NCBI GenBank assembly: GCA_021151835.1
Contig: JAGKWO010000001.1
Span: 124,001 to 188,000, forward strand
Source: Gammaproteobacteria bacterium
Lineage (GTDB): Bacteria; Pseudomonadota; Gammaproteobacteria; Pseudomonadales; Cellvibrionaceae
Reading direction: 5' to 3'
Length of the DNA: 64,000 nucleotides
The translations under genes were made by a program, and so were the position numbers. This document shows positions 17,249 to 32,200 of this stretch, piece by piece (within the stretch, counting starts at the first letter, position 1; each line of letters begins with the position of its first letter). The notes beneath the pieces were generated by a model that ran no database searches, was not told where the DNA came from, and saw only the letters and a program-made list of their open reading frames with translations.

Positions 17249-20200
17249 ATGCTGAACGAATACCCATCGGACAACACCCAAGTATTTCCTCTTTCCCATC
17301 CGCAACAACGCATCTGGTTGGCGGAAATGATCAATCCGCACAGCGGTGTGGGGAACCTGGTTGGCCATTCAGAACTGCAAGAGCCGATTAATAGCAAACT
17401 ACTTGAGCAGGCAATCAATGAGTTGATCAAATCGGCGGATACCTTACGTTTATGTATCCAGACGACTCAGGATGGAGTTATGCAGTATGTTGCCGATTAT
17501 GAAGCGATTGCGCTGACCGAGCGGGAATTTTCCAGTGAAGAACAATTCAAACAGCACATCGATACATTGATTCGCTACCCCTTCGCTGCGGATCATAGCG
17601 CATTATATTATTTTGAATTGATCAGGGTTAAAGGCCAACCGGCCCGTCTGGTGTATTGCTTCCACCACGTGATTATGGATGCAGCCAGCATGAAAATTAC
17701 CATAGATGCTATCTACGATAATTATCGCCAGCTCGGCCGCGGACGTTCATGTATACCGCTGGATAACCAGGATTATCGCCATTACCTGCAGCATGAGGCC
17801 GATTATCTGTCGTCGGAAAAATGTAACCAGGATAAGCAATTCTGGGCAGTAAAACTGGATACCTTCGAAGAAACAGCGCGAATCAAATCCGTTAATAAAG
17901 TGGTCTCCGTACAGGCAGACAGAATCGAATATGATTTTGACCAGACATTTAACCGGAACGTCACCGAATTCTGTAAACGCGAAAAAACATCGGCTTATCG
18001 TTTATTAATTGCCGCGTATTATGTTTATTCAAGCCGCCTGTCTGGCCGCAGGGATGCCGTTATTGGAACTGTTTTCCACAATCGTTTTAATCTGGAGTTT
18101 TGCGACAAGATAGGTATGTTTGTCAGCACAACGCCGGTACGTCTGGAGATAAATGAAACAGCCGCGTTTAGTTTTCGAGAGCTATTATCACTCGTTGATA
18201 CGGAAGTTGAACTTGCCCAACATCACCAGGATTATCCATTTGATTTACTGGTGCAAGACCGAAAAAAAATCGGCCTGGATACACCGTTATTTGAAACCGC
18301 TATAAGCTATCAAAATTCTTCTTTTATATTGCCAACGCAATTCCATTTCCAGAAAGCGCAAGAATTCCCATTGGTAATTCATCTCTCCCACCGCGGCGAG
18401 AACAATCAATTAAAACTTGAGCTGGATTATCAAACCGATTATTTTTCAAGCAGCGAAGTCACTGCAATTTGCGCGCACTTGCTCAGTGTTCTTGAATCGG
18501 CTATCGCCAATCCACAGGCGGATATAGAAGACCTCACCATCTTGACCCCGGCCGAACAAGAAACGTTGCTGGATACTAAAAACGGCAATCAATTCATACC
18601 GCAATACACAATCACCCAATTATTTGCACAACAAGTTAACCGCAATCCCGCTGCTGTAGCGGTGGTAGATGCAGGGAAAGCAATTACCTATACCACGCTT
18701 AACCAGCAAGCGGGTCAACTCGCTGCAACATTACAATCGCTGGACGTCAAACGCGAAACCCTCGTTGCTATTTTATTGCCTCGCTCCAGCGCGCTGATTA
18801 CTGCCATGCTCGGTGTTATTAAAGCCGGTGGCGCTTATGTGCCAATCGATCCGGATTATCCACAGGATCGTATTGAATTTATGCTGCAGGACAGCGGAGT
18901 TTCACTGCTGATTACCACCGCAGATTTGGCAAACAACAACCAATTACCCTGTAACACTCTGCTAATCGATAAATTACCGGAAATAAATGGGGCTCCGGCT
19001 GGAACGATTGAATATCATCCCATTAACGGGAAACCGGAAGATTTGTTTTATGTAATTTACACCTCGGGCTCGACCGGCCGCCCCAAAGGCGTCGCGGTTG
19101 AACACGCCAGTTTTGAAAATCTTGTTTATACCCATCGCCGGATTTATTCCGAAGGGCCTGGTGAACGCGTGAGCCAGGTCGCCAGCGTTAGCTTTGATGC
19201 GATGGCATTTGAAGTCTGGCCGTGCCTCGCCAGCGGTGCAACACTTTATATTGTGGACGATGAAACCCGCCTGGATCCAACGGCGTTAAAACAATGGTTG
19301 ATAGATAATAAAATTACCTTAAGTTTCCAATCGACGCTGATGGCTGAGCGCTTACTGGAAGAAGAATGGCCAGCAGCAACAGCGTTACGTTTCCTGCGTA
19401 CGGCTGGCGATAAGCTCAATCGCTTTCCTGCACGCAAATTACCGTTTGCAGTACACAATCTCTACGGCCCTACCGAAGATACGGTGTGGACCACCCTGGC
19501 TGATGTGTCCTGGTCGGAACATAACAACGCTACGCCCGATATCGGTTTTGCCCTGGACAACAAACAGGTTTTTATTTTGTCCAAACGCAACCAGCTTTTA
19601 CCACAAGGTTGGATTGGTGAATTATGCATTGCCGGCGCGGGCCTGGCGCGCGGCTATCTCAATCAACCGGAATTAACGGCACAGCGATTTATCTCGTTAC
19701 AACTTACAGGAGATAACAAGAGCCTGCGCGTTTACAAAACCGGCGATCTGGCGCGCATCAAGGAAAATGGCGCACTCGAATTTATTGGCCGGAATGATAA
19801 CCAGGTAAAAATTCGCGGGTTCCGGATTGAATTGGGTGAAATTGAGCAACAATTAATTAAGTTACGCGCGGTCCAGGAGGTTGCTGTAATTTCCCTTAGG
19901 GATAACAGCGGTAGTCATTACCTGTGTGCATATTTCACTGCAACGGAAAAATTATCGGTTGCTAATATTAAAAAAATACTTGGCCAGTCCCTGCCCGATT
20001 ACATGGTGCCCGCCGTATTTTTACAAATCGACGCAATGCCATTAACCCGTAACGGAAAAATTGATCGCCGTGCATTGCCGGTCCCGCAGCACGAAATAAC
20101 ACCCACACACTTGCCAACGCCGATGACAGCATTGGAATTACAACTGGGTGACATCTGGCGGTCATTATTGCCGGTTAGCCATATCACCCGGGAAGATAAC

Positions 20201-23200
20201 TTCTTTACTCTTGGCGGGCATTCATTTAAAGCCGTGGCGATGGTTTCTTTAATTCGCCAACAACTCAAACGGGATATTTCCGTAAAAACCGTTTTCGCCA
20301 ACCCTACCCTGGGTGCGCTGGCTGCTGCAATTGAAAGCACTGGCACTGAAACCTATGCCAACATTCCGGCTGCTACAGCGAAAAAATATTATCCGGCGTC
20401 ATCAGCACAAAAACGCTTGTTTGCATTGGGCCAGCTTAACCCTGAACAAATTACCTATATTATTCCTGCGGTGTATAACATCCTGGGACCATTGGATTAC
20501 CTGAAACTGCAAGATGCGTTAAACCAATTGATCCAGCGCCATGAATCCTTGCGCACATCATTAGCATTTATTGATGGCGAGGTGATGCAAACGATTCACA
20601 GCCCGGTTCATACCGGCACGACTATTGAATTTTTTTCCGGTACCACAGAGCTCATCAATAATTGTATTGCCAATTTTATTCGCCCTTTTGAGTTAAATCG
20701 CCCTCCCTTGCTACGCCTGGGTGTTTTTTCTGTCGATGAATACCAGCATGTGCTGATAATGAATGTTCATCACGCTATTGCGGATGGTATGTCGCTCAGT
20801 ATCTATCTGCAGGAGTTGGCTGCCCTTTATCAGGGAACAGGTTTGCCACCTTTACGCTTGCAACATAAAGATTACAGTGAATGGGAACTAAGTGAAGACT
20901 ACGCCGCGATTAGCAATCAGCAACGCGATTTCTGGTTATCATTATTGCCGGATAATTTACCGCTGCTGGATCTGCCAACAGATTATCCACGCCCGGCAAA
21001 ACCATCTTACTGCGGCAAAAGTTTATCGGTGGAACTCGCTCCGGCACTGACCGAAAAATTGCGCACGGCGACCCAACAGCAAGGTTACACGCTGTACATG
21101 GTTACCCTGGCCGCCTTCGGGATTTTGTTACATAAATATTCACGGCAACAGGATTTGATTATCGGTACGCCAGCTATGGGGCGTCAGCACCCGGATCTGC
21201 AAACCATAACGGGAATGCTGGTGAACACCCTTGCATTGCGTTTAACGCCGTCGGCTGATACGGCGGTAAAAAATTACCTTGACCAGATCCGGCAAATGGT
21301 TATTGACGCTGTCGATAATCAGGCGTTTCTCTTTGAAGAATTGCTCAACTATTTAAATCCGGTAACCGATAATTCACGCAATCCGGTATTCGATGTATTT
21401 TTTTCGCTAGTGACTGAAGAGCTGGGGCAATTCTCGTTGTCCGGCACACAAACGACACGGCGTGAGTTCGAGTTCCCGGTCGCTAAATTCGATCTGTCGC
21501 TTACGGTTTATGAACGAGCGAAAGGACTCGATATTGTCCTCGAATATGCAACGGATTTATTCAAACCGGACACTGCACAAACATTATTGCAGCATTACCA
21601 AATGACTCTCAAACACATTGGTAATTGGTTATCCGTTTCCGGGATTCAGCAAACATCCATGCGGATCGGTGAAATAAACCTTGTTGATGATAATGAAAAA
21701 CGGTTATTGCTCAATGAATTCAATAACACGGCGAAAGAATATCCATTAGAACAAACACTAAACCGCGTATTTGAAACACAAGCGCGCAAAACGCCCGATA
21801 ATATCGCCGTCGCCTTTGCCGATAACCATTTAACCTACAAGCAACTGAATGCACGCGCAAACCAGCTGGCGCGCCAATTGCGCGAACGAGGTGTAGGTCG
21901 CGATAACATCGTTGCGGTAGTGCTGGAACGCAGCCTCGAATTACCCATTGTGCTTTTCGCTATTTTAAAAGCGGGAGGAGCCTATTTACCGGTTGGCCCA
22001 AGCTTGCCGCAAGACCGAATCGATTACATGCTTGATGACAGCCAAGCGCAATTGGTCATTAGCCACAGTCAATTTTCATCGCAGCTGGAAAGTTTCAATG
22101 GCCCGCAATTATTGATCGACCAATGGCTAACACACGCTAATTTATCCAGTATTGATAACAGCGATCTCGATGCGCACAGTGGTCCGGATGACCTTGCTTA
22201 TATTATTTACACTTCAGGTTCCACCGGGCGCCCCAAAGGCGCAATGATCGAACACCGCGCCGTCTTGAATCGAATTTTCTGGATGCAGGATCAATACCCG
22301 CTGGCGGAACACGATGTGATCCTGCAAAAAACGCCCTACACGTTTGACGTATCGGTATGGGAATTATTCTGGTGGTCATTTGCCGGTGCGTCCGTTTACT
22401 TCCTTGCACCGGATGCCGAAAAAGATCCGCAGGCTATTTTTGATTGTATTGATAAACAAAAAATTTCCGTTATGCATTTTGTGCCCTCCATGCTCAATGC
22501 GTCACTGGAATATCTGGCGGCAACCTTCCAGCCCCATAACCTTGCAAGTTTGCGTAACATATTTGCCAGTGGTGAAGCACTAAGCCCGGCACAGGTAGAA
22601 AATTTCAACCGGCTGATCCACGCAAATTCCGAGGCACAGCTGATCAATTTATATGGCCCCACTGAAGCGGCTATTGATGTGACCTGGTTCGATTGCCCGG
22701 TCTCTGGCCCTATTACACGAATTCCTATCGGCAAACCAATCAACAATATCCAGCTTTACATCCTGGATGAACAGCAACACTTAGTTCCCCGGGGGATCGC
22801 TGGCGAACTTTATATTTCCGGGACCGGTGTTGGTCGCGGTTATATAAATAAACCGGAGTTGAGTAACGAAAAATTTATTCCCGATCCATTTGCCACTTGT
22901 TCTTCTGATCATCGCACAACAGCGCCGCGTATGTATCGCACTGGTGATTTATGCCGCTGGCTGGAGGATGGCAACATTGAATACCTGGGGCGCCTTGACC
23001 ATCAGGTAAAAATTCGCGGCTACCGGATTGAATTGGGCGAAATTGAAACCCGTCTGCTCAGCCATTCACGTATTCGCGATGCTGTGGTGATGGCACGGTA
23101 CGATGCACAACATGAAAATTACCTTTGTGCCTATGTGGTGGATCGTGCACCAGCAAGCGAGCCAACCGAGTTAACCACTGAATTACGCACTTACCTCGCG

Positions 23201-26200
23201 CAATGGTTGCCGGAATATATGGTTCCCGCCAGTATCCAGGTGCTGGATGCAATGCCATTAAATCCCAGCGGAAAAGTTGATCGCCATGCATTACCTGAAC
23301 CGGATCAACAAGCTGCCACTGCCAACGCGAATTACTGCGCGCCCGAAACACCCCTTGAAAAACAGATGGTGCAACTTTGGGAAACTGCGCTGGGGCGCTC
23401 ACCTATCGGGCTTGACGATGATTTCTTTGCGCTGGGGGGAAGTTCTTTATCATTAATCCGCTTGTTATCGCTAATCACCAATACTTTTGGTGTGTCATTA
23501 CCGCTTGCAACATTTTTTGAAACACCAATATTGCGCGATATTGCAACTATTGTTGCCGCTGCCGGCGACCATTCGGCACAGGTCGCCATTCCGGTTGCAC
23601 CGGAAAAAACCTGGTATAAAACATCTGCCAGCCAGCAACGCATGTACATCCTCGACCAATTTGAGGAGGCATCACGCAGCTACCTGATTACCGCGCTATT
23701 CCGGATTCAGGGAAAACTGGACATCGCAAAACTGGAATCCAGTTTTCAGCAATTAATTAATTTGCATGAAGCGTTGCGCACGCGTTTTAGTGTGCAGGAC
23801 AACAGTATTATGCAAACGATTGAACCTGTGGTCAGCTTCTCACTGGAAAAAATGACCTTGCCAAACCGCGAACCAAGGGTTCCGGGAAAGCCGTTGGACA
23901 CTATTATCAACGATTGCCTGCAACCATTGGATTTATCATGCGCACCGCTGATGCGCGCTTCCCTTATTGAAGAGTTCCCCGATAATTATTGCCTGGTTAT
24001 TCATTGGCATCACATTATTGTCGACGGTGTTTCTATAAACCTGTTGTTAAAAGATCTCGCTGATTTATACAACGGCCAAATGCCCGATAACAACGGCATC
24101 ACCTTTAAAGATTATGCCGAATGGGAACAAAGCGATGACTATGCGGCACTGATTGAAGAAGATAAACATTATTGGCTTGCTGAATTCCAGCGTGAAATTC
24201 CTGTACTTGCATTGGCCACAGATTTTAAACGGCCAACGCAACGCAGCTTTGCCGGCGACCGTATCAAGCGCGAAATTCCAGCGTCATTGATGGCTGCGGC
24301 GCAACAATTTTCCGAACAACAGGGTTACACCTTGTTTATGACGTTGCTTGCCGCACTCAATATAGTGCTCCATAAACATACGCAGCAGGATGAAATTATT
24401 ATCGGCACTCCGGTAGCCGGTAGAAGCCTGGGGCACTGCGATGAAATTTGCGGAATGTTTGTCAATACCTTGCCATTGCTGTGCCCTATTGATAGTCGTC
24501 AAACATTTTCTGATTACTGTGAGCAGGTAAAGCAAAAAGTGGTGTTGGCGCTGGAGCACCAGCAATATCCATTTGACCACCTGGTAGAACAGCTGGATAT
24601 TCCGCGCGATACCAGCCGCAACCCGATGTTTGATGTTATGTTCGCGTTGCAGAATCATGGTGAGCAACAACTTTTGCTGGACCAACTGCAAACATCACCG
24701 TTGATTTGTCCATTGCCAATCGCAAAATTTGATTTAACCGTCACCCTGTTCCAATTAACCAGCAGTATTGTGTGCGATTTTGAATTCTGCACCGATTTAT
24801 TTGATGCGCGCACGATTGAAAAGTTTGCCGACCAATACCTTTATACGCTGGAAAAATTGGTAACAACCCCGGCGTTGATTATTGATGAGTTTTATTTCGC
24901 TGCGCCTTTAGCGAACAATGCCTTGCCACTTGTTATCGATAGTAGTAGCAAGAGCCTACCATCCCCCAAAACGGTTCATCAGTTATTTGAAGAACAAACC
25001 GTCCTGACGCCCAATGCGATAGCGCTGGCTTTTCAGGACAAATTGATTACGTATGCCGAACTGGATGCGCAAGCGGAGCAAATCTGTGCACAACTGATTA
25101 GCTCGGGTGCCGCTGCTGAACAATGGGTCGGGGTGATGTTGGGCCGTAGCCCTGAATTAATCGCGAGCCTGTTGGGAGTCCTTAAATCCGGTGCCGGTTA
25201 TTTACCGATTGATCCGGAGTACCCGCCGGAGCGCAAAGCCTATCAATTACAAGATAGCCGCTGCGCGTTAGTGATCAGCCAATCCGGCATTGAAATCCCG
25301 CAAGATTGGGCAGGTAAATTATTACTGCTCGACAATATTTTTTCAGCCAGTACAGGAAAAGAAAAACCAGCTGCGGGTAAAAAACCAGGATATGTGTCGA
25401 ATGTTATTAAACCGGAAAATGCGGCCTATTGTATCTATACATCGGGGTCAACCGGTACGCCCAAGGGTGTGGTTATCGAGCATCGCAACCTGGTCAATGT
25501 AATTCATGCGCAACGCGAATTTTACGGGATCACAGCCGAAGAAAAAGTATTGCTGTTCGCCGCGCCGGTGTTTGACGCCTCACTGGAGCAACTATTTGTA
25601 GCACTTACCTCAGGGGCAACCCTGGTGGTGGTCGACGATGACACTATTCGCGATCATGTGCTGATGCAACATATTATTGCAGAACAAAAAATCACTCACC
25701 TTAATGCGGTACCTGCATTTTTGAATTTGCTGGAACCACAAGCCCTGCCCGCCCTGAAACGTGTGGTATGCGGGGCTGATATTTGTTCACCGGAACTTGC
25801 ACGCAAATGGTCTGCACATTGCCAATTTATCAATGTGTATGGCCCTACCGAAGCGGCAATATCCAGCACGGTGCACAGTGTTGATGCCAACAGTTTTATC
25901 TTGCCATCAATTCCCATAGGCCGGCCCATCGCCCACGCAACAACCTATGCAGTGGATAATAAACTCAGGCCGCTACCCGATGGCATCCCCGGGGAATTGT
26001 GCATCGGCGGTGCGGGTGTCGCGCGTGGTTATTTAAACAATCCGGACTTAACCCGCGAAAAATTTATTGTTTCCCCGCTGGATAATACTGACCGCTGGTA
26101 TCGCACTGGCGACCTGGTGCGCCGCAATTTGCAGGGCGAACTTGAGTATCTCGGACGTATCGACGCACAGGTAAAAATTCGCGGCTTCCGTATTGAGCCC

Positions 26201-29200
26201 GGCGAGATTGAAGCAGTGTTAGCTACCTACCCCGGAATACTCCAGGCAACAGTCGCAGTAAAAGAAGATACGCATCGCGGTAAATTCCTTTGCGCTTATT
26301 ATATTGCGGAGCAGGAATTTCCCGCGCAGCAGCTACAGGATTTTCTTGCCGGTCACCTGCCCCATTACATGGTGCCCGGCTGGTATTTGCGCCTTGCCGC
26401 ATTGCCACTCACTGCCGGTGGGAAAATTAATCGCCATGCATTGCCGGTCCCTGATCGCACCTTGGCAACACAGAGCAAGGTTCATATTGAATCAAGCGCG
26501 ATAGAACATCACAGCGTACTTGAAACGTATTTACTGGATTTATGGAAAAGCCACCTGGGAGTTACCGTCCTTGGAGTTGAAGATAATTTCTTCCAGGCCG
26601 GAGGGCATTCCATTACCGCGACGTTGATCTGCGCCAATATCCAGAAAACCTATGCCATTAAAATTCCACTCAAGGACTTTTTCCGCCTTGCCACTGTGCG
26701 CAAACTCGCGGGTTATTTATCGAATAGAGTGGAAAGCCCTGCCGGACAACACGATGATGCAGCGACAGCACAAGTAAAAGGCTTGGTATCTGCACCGGCA
26801 CAAGCGCATTATCCGCTCTCAAAACAGCAGCAAGGGATTTATGTATTATCCGTGTTTAATCCGGACGCCACCCATTACAACATTCCGTCGGCTTACCAGA
26901 TCCGTGGCGCACTCGATATCGCGCGGTTGGAACAAGCGCTTAATAGCCTTCTGCAACGGCATAATGTATTACGCAGCAACTTCAGGTTAATTGATGGAGA
27001 GCCGGTTTGTGTTGTGCACCCCTGGGAAAAAATTTCCCTGCACAAGGAAACCCTGGCCACGCCAGACCAACAACAAATCCTGGCGCGAATCGAAAAATTT
27101 ATAACACCATTTGATCTTGCCAACGATTCGTTATTCCGCTGTTTATTACTGCGTTGCGCAGAAAACCTGCACATCCTTGTGCTTGATGTGCATCATATTA
27201 TTGCTGACGGTACCAGTTTCCAATTGTTGTTAACGGAATTACACGCGGCTTACACCGGCGGTCACTTGCCAGCAGTTGAATTCCACTACACCGATTACGC
27301 GGTGTGGCAAACCAGTGAAGTTGCAAGGAATTTGCTGGACGCGCAGGAACATTACTGGCTGGCGAAATTAAATGATTTACCGCCGCTGGAGTTAACGGCA
27401 GATTACCCACGGCCGCAGGTGCAAAGCTTTGATGGTAACTACGTAGAATTTGAATGGGACCGGGAAGAATCCGCACAAATACAAGCCGTCGCCCGGCAGC
27501 TGCAAGTAACACCCTATACGCTGTTCTGTGCGGCTTTCGCATTATTACTGCAAAAATACACCCGTCAATCACACATACTACTGGGTACCGTTACAGCGGG
27601 CCGCGAAGACCATGATTTACAAAATATCTGGGGCATGTTTGTAAATACCCTGGTGCTCAAGTTTCATGTAAATAACAAACTCTCATTTGCCGATTATCTG
27701 CAAACCGTACAAGCGGAAATATTGGAAAGTTTTGCGCACCAGCAATACCCGTTTGACCAATTGGTGCAAAAGCTGGACATCCCGCGCGATACCAGCAGGA
27801 ATCCGATTGTTGATGTGATGTTTACTTACCTGGTTATGGATACGCCGGACACACTGTTAGGCATGGAAGAATTTGCACCGCTTAAAACCGGGCACACCTC
27901 AGCCAAAAATGATTTGTCGCTCAATGGTTATGAACTTGATGGAAAAATCCAGTTTAACCTTGAGTATTGCACGCGTATTTTTTCCCATACACGGATCGAA
28001 CGCATGGCCGGTCATTTTAAAAATCTGGTGCGCCAGATTATTGGCCAACCAAATGACGCACTGCAAAAACTATCGCTATTGGATAAAGATGAATATGCAC
28101 AGCTGGTACATGGTTTTAACCAGACAGCGGCTGAGTATCCGCGTGAAAAAACCCTCGCACAGGTTTTCCGCGCGCAAGTAATTAAAACACCGGATGACCT
28201 TGCCTGCTATTACGAAGGCCGTGCGCAAAGTTACACAGAGCTGGATAATACCAGTGAGCAACTAGCTCAGCACTTGCACAACCATTTCAGGATTGGCCCC
28301 GGCAGCATAGTGGGATTGTTGTTCAAACGATCATTGAAAATCCCGCAAACTATTTTTGCGGTGCTTAAAACCGGTGCGGCCTATTTGCCGCTGGACCCGG
28401 ATTATCCCGCTGAACGAATTCGCGAAATACTGGAGAGTTCTGCAACGGATTTGTTATTGACTGATGATCAATCCCTGGCAGGACATAACCTCAGCACTGT
28501 CAATATATTCAATGTGGACCAACTGGATACAGGCTCCGCTATTCTCCATCCAGCGGTTTCATTACCTGTCCCCGCTGCAACTGACCCCGCCTATATTATT
28601 TATACCTCCGGCTCCACCGGAAAGCCCAAAGGCGTAGTCATTAACCAACGCGCAGTGCTTAATCTTGCCCAATGGTTTAGCCACACCCACGATTTGCACA
28701 ATAACCGTCGCGTATTACAGATGACGAATTATTGTTTCGATGTATCCGTTGAAGAAATTATTATTCCACTGCTTTACGGTGCGGCTATTTTTATACCGGC
28801 GGATCACATTCGCCTGGATAAATCGCAGCTGCTGGATTTTATTCGCCAGCACCATATCAACATCGCGGAATTTGTGCCGGGTTTACTGCACGATTATTTG
28901 CTTGATAGTCCGTTCATCAGCTGCCTGAAGCGGGTTATCACGGGCGCCGAACGTTTAGACCCGGTATTGAAAGATGCAGTGATCGCCAGGGGTTACTCGC
29001 TGTTCAATAGTTATGGTCCAACAGAGACCACGGTAAATGCGTGTGGCACACTGTGCATTCCCGGACGCGATATTATTGGTAAACCTATAGCCAATACGCG
29101 CATTTACATTCTCGATTCCCACAATCAACCTGCACCGGTTGGCGTACCCGGCGAACTTTGTATTGCGGGTGATTTGTTGGCGAACGGTTATTTACATGAT

Positions 29201-32200
29201 ACCGCAATGACCGCAGCGAAATTTGTAGATAATCCCTTTGAGGAAAAGGGAATAATGTATCGCACTGGCGATCTCTGTTGTTTCCTCGACGATGGCAATA
29301 TTGAATTTATTGGCCGCATTGATAACCAGGTAAAACTGCGCGGTTTCCGCATCGAGTTGGGCGAAATTGAATCCCGTTTGCTCGCGAGTGAATTAATCAG
29401 CAATGCCAGTGTGTTAATCCGTGAAGACAATAACAACGCACGCCTGTGTGCTTACGTAACGGCGGCAAACGATGTTGCCCCGGAATTATTACGTGAGCAA
29501 TTAAAAGCACAGTTACGTAATCAATTACCTGCGTACATGATTCCGGAGCATTTCTTTGTCCTGGATAAATTGCCATTAAATCGTAATGGCAAAATAGATA
29601 AGCCAGGATTGCTGGCGCTGCCGTTAAATCGAGAAGCGGGGTATTCAGCCACTCAATCACTCAACGCGACAGAGCAGCAATTGGCTGAACTCTGGAAAAA
29701 AGTATTGTCTGTTGATTATGTTGAGGTAAACAGTAACTTTTTCGAGCTGGGTGGTAACTCGCTGCTTATTATCAAATTGCATGCCTTGATCAAGGATCAG
29801 GTTGCGCAGGATATTCCGGTTGCCAAACTGTTCCAGTACGCCAGCATTCGCGAATTTGCCGCTTATCTCAATGAACAACACACGATCACCGGCAGCAATA
29901 GTAATCACGCCATTACTCCCAGCGCACAGGAAATAGCAATTATCGGTATGGCGGGCCGTTTCCCGGCGGCACGCAACCTGGAGCAATTCTGGGAGAATTT
30001 GCAAGCAGGACGGGAGTGCGTAAGTTTCTTTTCTGCGGAAGAGTTATTGCCATTAGGATTTGCGCAGGAATTACTGGATAACCCCGAGTTTGTTGCGGCC
30101 AAAGCCATTATTGATGATGCCAGTGCGTTTGATCCCGATTTTTTTAATTACCATCGCCGCGATGCATTATTGATGGACCCGCAATTGCGGGTATTTCATG
30201 AAGTGGTTTACCAGGGGCTTGAACACTCTGGCAATAATCCTTTTACCACGCAGGAAAAAATTGGCTTGTTTGCCGGGGCATCGAGTAATCCCGAATGGCA
30301 ACGGCGAATTAAAATGCATTGCCAATCGCCGGGTGAACAATTTGCGGCTGACCTGGTAAGTGATAAGGATTTCCTCACTACCCGTATTGCCTACAGCCTG
30401 AATTTGCGCGGGCCAGCACTCAATGTGCAAACCGCGTGTTCCACCTCACTGGTTGCGGTGGACCTCGCTTGCCAGGCACTGTTAACCAGCAAATGTTCTA
30501 TTGCTGTTGCCGGTGGTGTCAGCCTCGGGTATCCGCACAAAAGTGGTTATCTCTACCAGGAAGGCATGGTGATGTCACCCGACGGGCATTGCCGCGCGTT
30601 TGATGCCGATGCACGCGGTACAACCGCAGGCGAAGGTGCAGGTGTTGTGGTGTTGAAACGCCTTGAAGACGCTATCGCGGCGGGCGATAACATTTACGCA
30701 GTGATTAAAGGCAGCGCCACCAATAATGATGGCCAGCAAAAAATGGGATTCACGGCACCGGGCATTGACGGACAAGCCGATGTTATTCGTAGCGCACTCG
30801 CGGCTGCAAAAATTCCTGCGGACACTATTCATTATATTGAAGCCCACGGCACCGGTACGGTGTTAGGTGATCCACTGGAAATTGCCGCATTGACAGACGC
30901 ATTTAATAGCACCCGTGCTAATTGCAGAATCGGCTCAGTGAAAACCAATATCGGTCATTTGGATGCCGCCGCGGGCATTGCAGGCTTATTAAAAACGGTA
31001 TTGGCGTTGCATCACAAGCAATTACCGCCGTCAATTAACTACACAACGCCCAATCCAAAAATTGAATTTGAACAAACACCATTCAAGGTACAAACACAAC
31101 TGGAAGATTGGCCAGCGCAAGATTACCCACGCCGTGCCGGTGTGAGTTCATTTGGCATTGGCGGTACCAACGCCCATGTTATCCTGGAGGAATTTGTTGA
31201 AGTTCCTCTACACAAAACCATTGTTAATACCAGGGATACCAATGCAACTGCCGAGCGCTGGTTAATTCCATTAGCCGCACATTCGGAAGATGCGTTCCGG
31301 AGTAATTGTGCGAACCTGAAACAATGGATTAAACAAACCAATCCGGAATTGCCAGACCTTGCCACAACACTGGCAGGGGTGCGCAGCCATTTTATCTGGC
31401 GCGCCGCGTTAGTTGTTCAATCAACGGCGGAATTGCTTGCAGCGCTGGATGAAACCATTTCGCCCGTTAAAGTAGAAAGAAAAGCAACTACGCCCCGGAT
31501 TGCTGCCAATAACACTGGCAATAAAAATGAACTTGTAGAACAGTTGAAATTACATTGGTTGGCTGGCGGCGATATTGATTGGCAAAAAATCTATTCCCCA
31601 CAATATCACCGCAAACTATCGCTACCGGCCTATGCATTCGCGCGTGAAATATTTGAATTGCCCAACAGCAACACCACTAAAGCCGCTGCCGCTGCCAATG
31701 CACAACTTGACCAGGATAAAAATAACGTTCTGTTAAAACAACCATTGGCACAGTGGTTTTATACCGATAGCTGGCGCAGCTGGTTTTTCACTAACAGACC
31801 TCATCTGGCGCAACGATCAAACCGCCCTGTCCTTGCCTTCACAGATGATTCATCATTCGCGCGCGAATTACTCATTACACTTAACACTGAAGGCGTCGAT
31901 ATTATTCAGGTTAACGCAGGGGATAGTTACCGCCAGCTTGATAAGCGTCACTATCAAATTGATATTAACAATGAGCACTCCTATCGGGAATTATTTAACC
32001 AGGTACTAGCTGAACAGCCGCAGCAATTATTGTATTTCTGCGCGGCACAAGATGACGTTATTGATATCACTCAAAACCCTGAGTTAACGATCAATAATGT
32101 CAACATCAATATCAACAAGGGGCTTGCCTTTGCACAAGCCCTCGCTGTTACCGGAATTAATTACCCGGTAAATCTATCCTTAATTGGCTCGGGATTATTT

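Noticed and set aside
17224..17430. Small minus-strand frame over the NRPS start
   Set aside because: Antisense to conserved C-domain codons, with no domain or ribosome site; typical shadow frame.
31200..31640. A short or degenerate acyltransferase domain in the PKS module
   Set aside because: The segment is only about 150 residues, reads as linker sequence on both ends and lacks any GHSxG or the usual arginine and histidine blocks.
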